Source of the DNA: Limisphaerales bacterium
GTDB lineage: Bacteria > Verrucomicrobiota > Verrucomicrobiia > Limisphaerales > UBA8199
Direction of reading: 5' to 3'
DNA length: 14,379 bases
Assembly (NCBI GenBank): GCA_025356925.1
Contig: JANXQE010000606.1
Location: forward strand, 1-14,379
The notes beneath the pieces are model-generated. The model did not search any database. It was not told the origin of the DNA and worked only from the letters and a program-made list of their open reading frames with translations. Below, in pieces: positions 1 to 6,630 of this stretch. Every line of letters begins with the position of its first letter. Within the stretch, counting starts at the first letter, position 1. Both the position numbers and the translations under genes were made by a program.

Positions 1-198
1 TAACGTGTTCGTGAGGGTGATCGTTCCGTTGCAGGCGAACAGAACTGTGCCGCCTCCCACCAGGGCTGCTTGCAGATCCGATTGGGTACAACTCGTCACT
101 GTGCCCGCCCCGAACGCGCAGCGTACCAGAGCGGCAGCCAAGGCCACCTTGTCATCGAGCTGCCTACCTTGGCAACTGCTTCCGAACCGAGAAGCCAT
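1..198 (-). CDS. N-terminal fragment of a probable right-handed beta-helix (pectate-lyase-like) extracellular protein; continues past the left edge
   Basis: Reading the minus strand from an ATG at 198-196 gives an open frame of 66 codons that reaches position 1 without a stop; an in-frame TAG lies two codons upstream of the ATG. From about residue 35 the translation contains TSCTQSDLQAALVGGG, followed by FACNGTITLTNT. This Cys-x(n)-AL-x-GGGTV-x-F-C-GTITLT pattern is familiar as the first rungs of parallel beta-helix surface or secreted proteins. Function beyond that fold is unknown because nearly all of the protein is outside the window. No clean signal peptide is visible: residues 18-33 are mildly hydrophobic (VALAAALV), and a GTG at 147 is an alternative start just before them. 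There is no Shine-Dalgarno sequence before the ATG. It lies 122 bp downstream of the glycosyltransferase on the same strand. The start, or a disrupted 5' end, is uncertain; the beta-helix assignment is inference from the motif. Confidence 0.45.
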   Translation of the reverse strand, partial: MASRFGSSCQGRQLDDKVALAAALVRCAFGAGTVTSCTQSDLQAALVGGGTVLFACNGTITLTNTL

Positions 199-204
199 GA
201 ACTA

Positions 205-243
205 CGCGAATGTGCGAATGTGCGCAACTGACCCCTGCTATCA
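205..243. repeat. Short tandem repeat plus REP-like tail upstream of the beta-helix gene
   Basis: GCGAATGT occurs twice in a row at 206-213 and 214-221, followed by a partial GCG. Next to it is CAACTGACCCCTGCTATCA (225-243). The TGACCCCTGCTATC segment resembles sequence I remember next to REP/RAYT-type repeats in other bacterial genomes. That resemblance is memory only, and no transposase remains here. The rest of the gap between 199 and 320 holds no gene I can support. Confidence 0.25.
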
Positions 244-320
244 TTCCAACCCGTCCTAATCGTGATCGTAATCTCCCCTTTTACCTTGTTCGCGTTTCCC
301 GCTTGCGAGGTGGCAGACGC

Positions 321-1667
321 TCATTTCTTCGGGCGACCCGGCACGGCTTTGACGGCCTCCAGAAAGTTGCGTGCCATGGCTTGCGAATTGAGTTGTTCAA
401 AAACCGTGCGACGCCCCATCGCCCCGAGGCCGCGCGCCCGCGCGGGGTCCAGTAAAAGAGTCTCGATCCCATCAGCCAACGCCGCCGAACTGTCCGGAGC
501 GTAGAGCACGCCACCACCCGTCAGCTCCACCAATTCGGGAAAGGCGGCTGTCCTGGGTTGCACGACCGGGACGCCGGCGGCCAGCGCCTCGATCACGTAC
601 AAGCCAAACGCCTCCCCGGATCGAGCCGGCACGGAGAAAACAGAAAATGATTCCAGCAGCGCCACCTTGGTTGCATGGTCGACGTTCGCATGGAACTCCA
701 CGTCCTCGGACAACCCTTCCGCTCCGATCCGTTGCCGTAATGATTCGACAAAAGGTTGATCGGCCGGACCGAGACTTCCGGCGACACAGAGCCTGAGGCG
801 AGGGACGCGCTGACGCTGCCGGAGCCTGATAAACGCATCGACGAGAGTGTCCAACCCCTTCTCACGGCACATGCGCGCAAAGTACCCGAGGACTGGACCG
901 GTTTTGTCCTCGTTTGCGGAGGACCGCGCCGTGGGGAGCCGGCCGGTGGGACGAGCGCGGTTTTCGCCGTCGTAGCCGTTGAGATTGATGCCGTTGTAGA
1001 CTACCTTAACCCGCTCGGCCGGCAGACCAAGTCGCGCCCGCATCAGGTTCGCAAAGTAGTGGCTCGGGGCGACAAAAAGGTCCGCATCTTTGGCGCGCGC
1101 GGCCAGCAGCTCCCAGCAAGCGGTGCGATGCGGCTCGGAGAGACTGTCGAGAAAATAATCCTCGCCTTGCAACATGCAAACGACGGGCCGATCCAAATCA
1201 TGTCCCAACCGCCGCGCCATTCCCAGCAACAGCGCGTTGGAGAGGAAAATCAGATCCGGTTTTGGCTGGGTTGTGAGCCAACCGATCAGCTCTTCCAATT
1301 CTCGGGATTGGTTTCCCGATTCACCTCGCAACATCGACAGCGTAAGCTCTCCAAGCTGTTCTGCACGAGTGTTCCCCGCCCGCCGAGCGGCCCACTTTAA
1401 CAGCGACGGCGACGCCAGGAGTTTGTGGAGCCAGCCCGGCGCGCCCCGGAACCAGGGCGATTTCTGTTCCAGATAAACGTTGATGCCGTTGAAAAACACC
1501 GGGGTGCCCTCGCTCTGGTCGGCTTCGTCAACCGTCAGCGGAAGATAGAGCGGGACCATCAGGACCGTGTGTCCCAAGCCGCGCAGGGCGGCCACCATGG
1601 CGTTGTCCCGCAGGCAATTGCCGCAGTACATTGTGCCGGCGCCTGGAGTCAGTTGGAGGATATCCAC
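321..1667 (-). CDS. GT4-family glycosyltransferase (GT-B fold)
   Basis: This 448-residue protein should transfer a sugar from a nucleotide-sugar donor to a glycan, lipid or small-molecule acceptor in the cytoplasm; donor and acceptor cannot be read from sequence. The N-terminal Rossmann half begins DILQLTPGAGTMYCGNC, with Cys15 and Cys18 in the YCGNC motif, and continues to about residue 235 (VVYNGIN linker). The C-terminal donor-binding half runs from GPVLGYFARMCREKGLD (257-273) to the end and holds the retaining-GT4 E-x7-E motif at Glu352 and Glu360 (EAFGLYVIE), followed by ALAAGVPVV. The length is normal for GT4. The start codon is GTG at 1667; no in-frame ATG lies close upstream, and the Shine-Dalgarno sequence is weak. 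It lies 111 bp downstream of the beta-propeller gene on the same strand, so co-transcription is possible. There are no other cell-envelope genes beside it to suggest a specific polymer. Confidence 0.9.
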   Translation of the reverse strand: MDILQLTPGAGTMYCGNCLRDNAMVAALRGLGHTVLMVPLYLPLTVDEADQSEGTPVFFNGINVYLEQKSPWFRGAPGWLHKLLASPSLLKWAARRAGNTRAEQLGELTLSMLRGESGNQSRELEELIGWLTTQPKPDLIFLSNALLLGMARRLGHDLDRPVVCMLQGEDYFLDSLSEPHRTACWELLAARAKDADLFVAPSHYFANLMRARLGLPAERVKVVYNGINLNGYDGENRARPTGRLPTARSSANEDKTGPVLGYFARMCREKGLDTLVDAFIRLRQRQRVPRLRLCVAGSLGPADQPFVESLRQRIGAEGLSEDVEFHANVDHATKVALLESFSVFSVPARSGEAFGLYVIEALAAGVPVVQPRTAAFPELVELTGGGVLYAPDSSAALADGIETLLLDPARARGLGAMGRRTVFEQLNSQAMARNFLEAVKAVPGRPKK

Positions 1668-1778
1668 CGCGGTTTTCTCTAAGGTGTCACTCTGTCCGGG
1701 ACATCCGAAGCTTGTTTTCAGCGCAGCGCATTGGTGTGTCTTTCTTCAATCAAACGCTTAATGCCCATGGCGTTTCCG

Positions 1779-2891
1779 CTATTTTTTTGTCCCAAAACAA
1801 TAAGCCCGTCCATCGTCGCACCCGATCACAACCCTTCCGCCAGCCACCGCGGGCGAGCTCTCGACCGGCTGCCCAACTTCATACGACCAGAGCTCTGTCC
1901 CCTTATCGAGACGAAGCACGTAAAGCCGACCATCGTCCGAACCGACCACGACCTTATCTCGGCAAACAACCGGTGAGCTGTCGACCTTGCCTCGCGTCGG
2001 GAACGTCCAGAGGGGCGCCCCGGTTTCCCGGTTCACACAATGCACCAGTTTGTCTCTTCCGCCAAAGACGACTCGATCTGACGTGACTGCCGGGGAAGAA
2101 AAGTAAGGAAAATTCCGGTCCTGAAAGACCCAGGTCTTCTTGCCTTCCTTGATGTCGATCGAAAGGAACTGGCTTTCGTACTGGCCGAAGTACGCGTGCC
2201 CTCCGGCCAAGGCCACCGATGCCGCCACGTAGGCGCCCGCTTCGATTTCCTTGATCTGCTCGCCGTTAGCCAACCCAATCACATGCAACAAGCCGTCGCA
2301 GCCGCCAAAAACAGTCTGGCCGTCCGCCACGGCGGGCGAGCCGTTAATGTAGTTGCCCGTTTCATAAACCCAGTTCGTCTTTCCGGACAGCACATCCACG
2401 GAATGCAGCTTGAAATCGTAACTCCCCACCAGTACCGCGTCTTTACCCGCGTTTCTCGTCCAATTGGGAGCACCCAGGATTTTGTCGCCGGTTTCATATT
2501 TCCAAACCAGGTTTCCGTTGGTGGTATCCAACGCATACAGAAACGCGTCGCTGGAGCCGACCAACAGCTTGCCGCCGAGCACCAACGGAGAGGATTCAAC
2601 TTCACCACCGGTTTTGAACGCCCATTCCTTGGTTCCGTCCTCGATTTTCAAACAATAAACGTAGCCATCGGCTGAGCCCACAAATACCTTCCCTCGGGAA
2701 ATTGCGGGAGATGATTTAACTGGGCCCGCTGTTTTGAAGCTCCATAACAAGTTCAGCCGGTCAGGCAAGCTTTCGCTCGTCACGCCGCTGAGCGCCGGGT
2801 TGCCGCGGAACATTGGCCATTCGCCAACCGCCGGCTCATTGGCGGCGCCGAGACCTACCAGGGGGAGCATCCCTGCCAATCGACAGAACAC
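1779..2891 (-). CDS. Exported PQQ-like (BamB-type) eight-bladed beta-propeller protein
   Basis: After a WPMFRGN segment the protein is built of eight PQQ-type blade repeats with the pattern SSPAV-(x)-VVVGSDDG-LYAL-(x)-G-x-WSY; examples are SSPAISRGKVFVGSADG, SSPLVLGGKLLVGSSD and SSPVVCRDKVVVGSDDG. The last blade ends at CFGTKK and is probably closed by the N-terminal LLWSFKT strand. Such propellers are scaffolds or PQQ-enzyme-like proteins; I see no dehydrogenase catalytic residues, so a structural or binding role is more likely than catalysis. The open frame extends up to an ATG at 3062, but its first 40-50 residues are Gly/Arg/Pro-rich and overlap the divergent promoter region. I prefer GTG 2891 (MFCRLAGMLPLVGLGAA, a short signal peptide, with AGG nine bases upstream). 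TTG 2927 would add an RLWK n-region and is a reasonable alternative. The product is probably periplasmic or extracellular. Confidence 0.8.
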   Translation of the reverse strand: MFCRLAGMLPLVGLGAANEPAVGEWPMFRGNPALSGVTSESLPDRLNLLWSFKTAGPVKSSPAISRGKVFVGSADGYVYCLKIEDGTKEWAFKTGGEVESSPLVLGGKLLVGSSDAFLYALDTTNGNLVWKYETGDKILGAPNWTRNAGKDAVLVGSYDFKLHSVDVLSGKTNWVYETGNYINGSPAVADGQTVFGGCDGLLHVIGLANGEQIKEIEAGAYVAASVALAGGHAYFGQYESQFLSIDIKEGKKTWVFQDRNFPYFSSPAVTSDRVVFGGRDKLVHCVNRETGAPLWTFPTRGKVDSSPVVCRDKVVVGSDDGRLYVLRLDKGTELWSYEVGQPVESSPAVAGGRVVIGCDDGRAYCFGTKK

Positions 2892-3162
2892 CTTCCAAAG
2901 CCTGGCTCCGCCCGGGCCCCGGTCCAAATGGCGGCGCCCGTCCCCCTGAGGTGGGCGGCCGCGGCTGCCAGCAGACCCGGGGCCGGTTTTGCCGCGGGCG
3001 CAGCATCGGCCGGCATAGTTAGCCAAGAGCGCGCTCGTTTGCTGAAACAACACCAAATGCATGCAACTCAGCTTTAAGCCGGGTCACAGCCCGCGGCAAA
3101 TGAAATGTGCCGGAGTTTTAGCTTTACGGGTCTATGGGTTCGGGTTAAGGTGGGGGCTGGAA
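2892..3162. promoter_or_regulatory. Divergent regulatory region between the beta-propeller gene and the secreted-protein gene
   Basis: If the shorter starts are right, about 270 bp separate the two divergent genes. The stretch contains the perfect palindrome GAGCGCGCTC (3027-3036), directly followed by the inverted repeat GTTT-GCTG-AAAC (3037-3048), and the palindrome TGCATGCA (3058-3065). I cannot assign clear -35/-10 boxes on either strand. The part from 2892 to about 2990 is very GC-rich. The dyads make it a plausible operator/promoter region but prove nothing. Confidence 0.35.
3147..3153 (+). promoter_or_regulatory. Ribosome binding site that decides the start of the secreted protein
   Basis: AAGGTGG at 3147-3153 lies nine bases before the ATG at 3163. 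The upstream ATG of the same frame (3061) has no such site, and translation from there would put about 34 residues in front of a well-formed signal peptide. This supports 3163 as the start. Confidence 0.5.
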
Positions 3163-4239
3163 ATGAGTCTCGGATTTTCCAAGTTCGGATCCTGGATCGT
3201 GCTATTGTGGTTCGCAGCAAGTGGCCTGGCGGTGAGTCACGTCCGCGCACAAGGAAGCCAGGGGCCCCGGCGCTCGATCGAGCTCTCCGAGACCAACAGC
3301 GCGGAGATTTTGACCAACCTCAACCAGTTGACCAACACAAAAGATGGGTTCAGGCAACTGGATGACCAACTGAGATCGCTAAAAGGACTCTCGACTCGAA
3401 ATTCAATCGAAGGCGGGTTCAGTCTCCCGTACGTTCAACCCACGGTTTCTGCTCTTCCTAGCAAGACGATCAAAGAGTTCATCGAGCGGAAAAAGAACTG
3501 GTCCCTGACTCCCGAGGAATTAGGCACCGCGGCGAGCTCTTCTGATTCCGATGCTCTCTCCGGCTTCGGTGAGGACAAGCGCGATGGCAAGTCATCGTCG
3601 CTCCAGCAGTTCTATGATAACCTGAATCGGACGGCCGCTAAACGCAAAAGCGGCGACGGATTCAGCGATAACAGCTCCGGCAAGCACTCTGATTCCCGCC
3701 AGGGAATTGCCTCCGAAGATGATTCCAACCTGCCTGCTGGCATCAAGGACTCCGCGCAAAAGCTGAAAGAATTGGTCAGCGACGATAACGCCAGCATTTT
3801 TAGTCCGACGCGAGGCCGCACCAGCTTCGACAACTTTTTTGGCCTCGACGGCAATCATTCCACTCGCGAGGCCGTTGGAGCTCCCGGACCTAAAACCTCC
3901 ATGGAATCCTTCATGGACCAGTTCAAGAAGGCCATGGACGGTCCGTCCGCCACGTCCCCACTTGATCCAGCTCTCCAGGCATTGATGCCGGAGACTGGGA
4001 CGCGCCAACCCGCCTCTTATCCACCGCTGGGACCTCTGCCAAGCCTTCCCCACCATGAGGTAACCCGGACCACGCCGGGCAACGTAAACTCGGTACTGAA
4101 CCGGACAGTTGTTGTACCGGATATCAACGCCGCCGTGCTCAACCAGTGGAACCCGATGTATGCGCCGCCGAAGCTGGAATTACCCAAGTACTCTCCTCCG
4201 ACTCCTCTGAACGTTGATTTTCCGCGTCGGCGTTTCTAA
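3163..4239 (+). CDS. Secreted protein of unknown function, probably lineage-specific
   Basis: I do not recognise a characterised family. From ATG 3163 the protein has 358 residues. Residues 1-30 form a signal peptide (n-region with Lys7, hydrophobic SWIVLLWFAASGLAV, probable cleavage after VRAQ), so it is exported. Residues 40-75 look helical (LTNLNQLTNTK, LDDQLRSLKGL). Residues 99-119 hold SKTIKEFIERKKNWSLTPEE, which resembles a short conserved segment I recall from uncharacterised Verrucomicrobia proteins. Residues 122-235 are rich in Ser, Asp, Lys and Gly and probably disordered. Residues 265-358 are Pro-rich (YPPLGPLPSLP, YAPPKLELPKYSPPTPL) and end in PRRRF. There is no cysteine, membrane anchor or enzyme motif in the mature part. 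Its TAA stop overlaps the TAG stop of convergent moeA at 4236-4239. The coding status is well supported by the signal peptide and Shine-Dalgarno sequence; the function is unknown. Confidence 0.75.
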   Translation: MSLGFSKFGSWIVLLWFAASGLAVSHVRAQGSQGPRRSIELSETNSAEILTNLNQLTNTKDGFRQLDDQLRSLKGLSTRNSIEGGFSLPYVQPTVSALPSKTIKEFIERKKNWSLTPEELGTAASSSDSDALSGFGEDKRDGKSSSLQQFYDNLNRTAAKRKSGDGFSDNSSGKHSDSRQGIASEDDSNLPAGIKDSAQKLKELVSDDNASIFSPTRGRTSFDNFFGLDGNHSTREAVGAPGPKTSMESFMDQFKKAMDGPSATSPLDPALQALMPETGTRQPASYPPLGPLPSLPHHEVTRTTPGNVNSVLNRTVVVPDINAAVLNQWNPMYAPPKLELPKYSPPTPLNVDFPRRRF

Positions 4240-5444
4240 AGCTCCCAGACCTTAACGGCAACTGGGCTGCCCCCCGGTAATGTAGTTCGAGGCGGGGTGT
4301 CCACCAGGCCCTGAGCTCCCGCGAACGAACTCAACACGTGGGAGCCTTGAGCGCCGGCCAAACAAACCCCGCCCGTGCCATCGAATCGGACTCGCATGAA
4401 ATGCCTGCGCGAACCTGGGTTTGACATCGGTTCCGCCAGCACGCCGGAAAATTCCGGCAGCCCGGTCTGTTTCGCCCCTTGCCAACGCCTGAGGGCCGGC
4501 CGGACCAGGAGCAAAAATGTCACCAGAGCCGAGACCGGATTGCCCGGAAGACCGAACAGCAGCTTGCCTTGGGATCGGCCGAAAACAAACGGCCGGCCGG
4601 GTTTAATGGCCACTTTCCAGAATTCGAGCTCACCACCCAGGTTTGCTAACGCGGGCTTTATGAGATCCAGATCGCCCACCGACGCTCCCCCAGCGGTCAC
4701 CACAAGGTCGCACTGAGAGAAAGCTTTCGAGAGGGCTTGTTCGGTATCTTTGAGGGTATCCGGAACCACCGGAAACAGGACGGGAGTCGCCCCGGCAGAA
4801 TGGATGAGCGCCGCCAAGCCGTGTCGGTTGCTCTCGTAAACCTGGCCCGGACCCAGGGGTTGTCCGGCAGCTTGCAACTCGGAGCCCGTGGCAATTAGCC
4901 CGACGATCGGCTGGCGGCCAACCGCGACCTCGGCCACACCGCCCGCTGCCAGCAGGCACAGATACCCTGCGTTTAACGCCTGCCCCGCCGGGGCTAAAGT
5001 CATCCCGGCTCGCACGTCTCCACCCCTAAGCCGGATGTTCTCCCAGGTTCGAGCAGCCTCGAGAACCAGGACCTCGCTGGGTTGGTCATGCTCGATGCGG
5101 GTATCCTCCTGCATGACGACGCAATTAGCACCGCGCGGCAGCTGTGATCCGGTGAACAACCGCACGCAAGTTCCGTCACTCACGTCACCGGGAAACGATC
5201 CACCGGCCGCCACTCTCCCGATTAGGCGCAGTCGCACCGGCGCCTGCGCGTTTGCCGCGCTGAGATCCTCGGCGCGGGCCCCATAGCCATCCATGGCGGA
5301 ATTATCAAACGGCGGCAGATCCACAGGCGAGTGGACGGATTCAACCAGGACGCGACCATGCGCTTGGTGCAGAGGGAGGTTCTCGCGCTGCGGCGGCGGC
5401 ACGGTTGCCAGAATTCGAGCGACAGCGTGTTCGAGTTCGAGCAT
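4236..5444 (-). CDS. moeA: Molybdopterin molybdenumtransferase MoeA
   Basis: MoeA inserts molybdate into adenylylated molybdopterin, the last common step of molybdenum cofactor synthesis, in the cytoplasm. From ATG 5444 the protein has 402 residues, close to E. coli MoeA (411). Residues 1-50 and 140-170 form the MoeA N-terminal region, with the hallmark SAMDGYGARAED at 49-60 (Asp52) and RLFTGSQLPRGAN at 95-107. The MoCF-binding domain (about 178-315) shows GLIATGSELQ (Glu189), TAGGASVGDLDLIKP and FGLPGNPVSALVTF. The C-terminal domain IV follows. The frame remains open upstream to 5630, but those 62 residues do not resemble MoeA and would run antisense into proB; the family starts where MLELEHAVARIL begins. 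No clear Shine-Dalgarno sequence precedes it. It is divergent from proB with about 100 bp between the starts and convergent with the secreted protein. No other moa/mob gene is adjacent; a MoeB-type enzyme lies about 7 kb away. Confidence 0.95.
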   Translation of the reverse strand: MLELEHAVARILATVPPPQRENLPLHQAHGRVLVESVHSPVDLPPFDNSAMDGYGARAEDLSAANAQAPVRLRLIGRVAAGGSFPGDVSDGTCVRLFTGSQLPRGANCVVMQEDTRIEHDQPSEVLVLEAARTWENIRLRGGDVRAGMTLAPAGQALNAGYLCLLAAGGVAEVAVGRQPIVGLIATGSELQAAGQPLGPGQVYESNRHGLAALIHSAGATPVLFPVVPDTLKDTEQALSKAFSQCDLVVTAGGASVGDLDLIKPALANLGGELEFWKVAIKPGRPFVFGRSQGKLLFGLPGNPVSALVTFLLLVRPALRRWQGAKQTGLPEFSGVLAEPMSNPGSRRHFMRVRFDGTGGVCLAGAQGSHVLSSFAGAQGLVDTPPRTTLPGGSPVAVKVWEL

Positions 5445-5536
5445 AGGGAACAGTGCATTACTTACTCCGAGTTGCAAGCGAATTGGAAACCTTGCCGCGA
5501 ATGCCTTCGGACAACCCGCTCGACACCGGTGGGCGG

Positions 5537-5550
5537 GTTTGTTACCAAAC
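5537..5550. promoter_or_regulatory. Small inverted repeat at the proB translation start
   Basis: GTTTG-TTAC-CAAAC is a perfect 5-bp inverted repeat ending three bases before the preferred GTG start of proB, in the moeA/proB divergent region. It could be an operator for either gene or a small hairpin at the ribosome site. If TTG 5539 is the true proB start, it lies inside the coding sequence. The function is not demonstrated. Confidence 0.25.
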
Positions 5551-5553
5551 GCT

Positions 5554-6630
5554 GTGCGTTCAAAGCTACTCAAAAACGCCAGCCGCATCGTGGTGAAGCT
5601 CGGCACAGGGGTGCTGACCGATAGCCGCAAGTTGCCCGACTTCGGCCAGATGGAACAATTGGCTGCGCAAATTGCCGATCAGCGCAAAGCCGGAAAAGAG
5701 ATGGTGATTGTTTCCTCCGGCGCGGTGGGTGCCGGGATGGGCGTGCTGGGCCACAGCAAAAGACCCGTCGAGCTAGCCGAACTCCAGGCTTGCGCGGCGA
5801 TCGGCCAATCCCGGCTCATGGCCATCTATGAGAAACTCTTTGCCACGTTCGGATTATCGGTTGCTCAGATCCTCCTCACGCACGATGATCTGGAGCACCA
5901 CGAACGCCACCTCAACGTCCGCAACACCCTGGTGACGCTCTTGCGCCATGGCGTTATCCCGATCATCAATGAAAACGACGTGGTTTCCTCGATCGAGCTG
6001 AGGTTTGGCGATAACGACAAACTTTCCGCCCTCGTGGCGTCGCTGCTCCCAGCCGATCTATTGGTCATCCTGACCACGGTCGAGGGTGTGGTCCAGAATT
6101 TCGGCAAGCCCGATTCCAAGACCATCCCCTTGATCGAACGCATCGACGGCGCGCTGGAAAAAATCGCCGGTGGCACCGACAGTGCCACGGCCGTCGGCGG
6201 CATGGCTTCGAAAATCCAAGCGGCTAAAATCGTGGTGCGCTCGGGCATCCCGCTGGTGATCGCTTCCGGCAAAAAGAAACAAGCTTTGGCCCGCGTCCTC
6301 GCCGGGCAGGAGGAAGGCACCCTGTTTGTGCCGCAGACCAGCCGTCTCCAGAGTCGAAAACGGTGGATCGCTTTTTTTCATCACCCCAAGGGCGCCCTGT
6401 TTGTCGATGCCGGCGCCCGTAAGGCGCTGCGCGAGAATGGCAAGAGCCTCCTGCCGCCCGGCATCGCGCGGTGCGAGGGCCAATTCGAGGCTGGTGAAGT
6501 CGTGCGGATCTGCGATTTAGACGGAACAGAATTTGCCCGCGGTATTCCGGGGTTCGGTTCCAGCGAAATAAAAGCCCGCGGGTTGAAGCGGGTCGAGGTG
6601 GTCCACCGCGATGACCTCGTCATTCTTTAG
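5554..6630 (+). CDS. proB: Glutamate 5-kinase ProB (amino acid kinase plus PUA domain)
   Basis: ProB phosphorylates L-glutamate to gamma-glutamyl phosphate, the first and normally proline-inhibited step of proline synthesis. From GTG 5554 it has 358 residues (E. coli 367). The amino acid kinase domain (1-250) shows RIVVKLGTGVL (Lys15), IVSSGAVGAGMG, PIINENDVVS, FGDNDKLSALVASL and GGMASKIQAAKIVVRSGIP. The C-terminal PUA domain (about 268-345) shows KGALFVDAGARKAL, LLPPGI and GEVVRI. In the nucleotide region the usual LTD-x-x-GL is LTTVEGV, as in UMP-kinase-like relatives; I recall the same change in other Verrucomicrobia ProB proteins. The open frame extends back to 5293, but that 87-residue extension is antisense to moeA and not ProB-like. 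TTG 5539, with GGTGGG upstream, is an alternative start. It is followed directly by mazG. proA is not in the window. Confidence 0.95.
   Translation: MRSKLLKNASRIVVKLGTGVLTDSRKLPDFGQMEQLAAQIADQRKAGKEMVIVSSGAVGAGMGVLGHSKRPVELAELQACAAIGQSRLMAIYEKLFATFGLSVAQILLTHDDLEHHERHLNVRNTLVTLLRHGVIPIINENDVVSSIELRFGDNDKLSALVASLLPADLLVILTTVEGVVQNFGKPDSKTIPLIERIDGALEKIAGGTDSATAVGGMASKIQAAKIVVRSGIPLVIASGKKKQALARVLAGQEEGTLFVPQTSRLQSRKRWIAFFHHPKGALFVDAGARKALRENGKSLLPPGIARCEGQFEAGEVVRICDLDGTEFARGIPGFGSSEIKARGLKRVEVVHRDDLVIL

Noticed and set aside
756..1400. 214-codon plus-strand frame antisense to the glycosyltransferase
   Set aside because: The composition is that of an opposite-strand shadow, and the opposite frame is a clear GT4 enzyme with the E-x7-E motif.
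1718..1768. 16-residue minus-strand frame between the propeller and glycosyltransferase genes (begins MGIKRLIEERH)
   Set aside because: It is too short to distinguish from chance, and no Shine-Dalgarno sequence precedes it.
1782..1788. T-run near the end of the propeller gene considered as a terminator
   Set aside because: It is the plus-strand image of the coding AAA-AAA Lys-Lys codons before the stop, and no stem precedes it.
2196..2675. 159-codon plus-strand frame antisense to the beta-propeller
   Set aside because: It reflects the repeated blade sequence on the other strand, with no independent support.
3592..4056. 154-codon minus-strand frame inside the secreted-protein gene
   Set aside because: The plus-strand protein has a signal peptide and Shine-Dalgarno sequence; this frame has neither and no motif.
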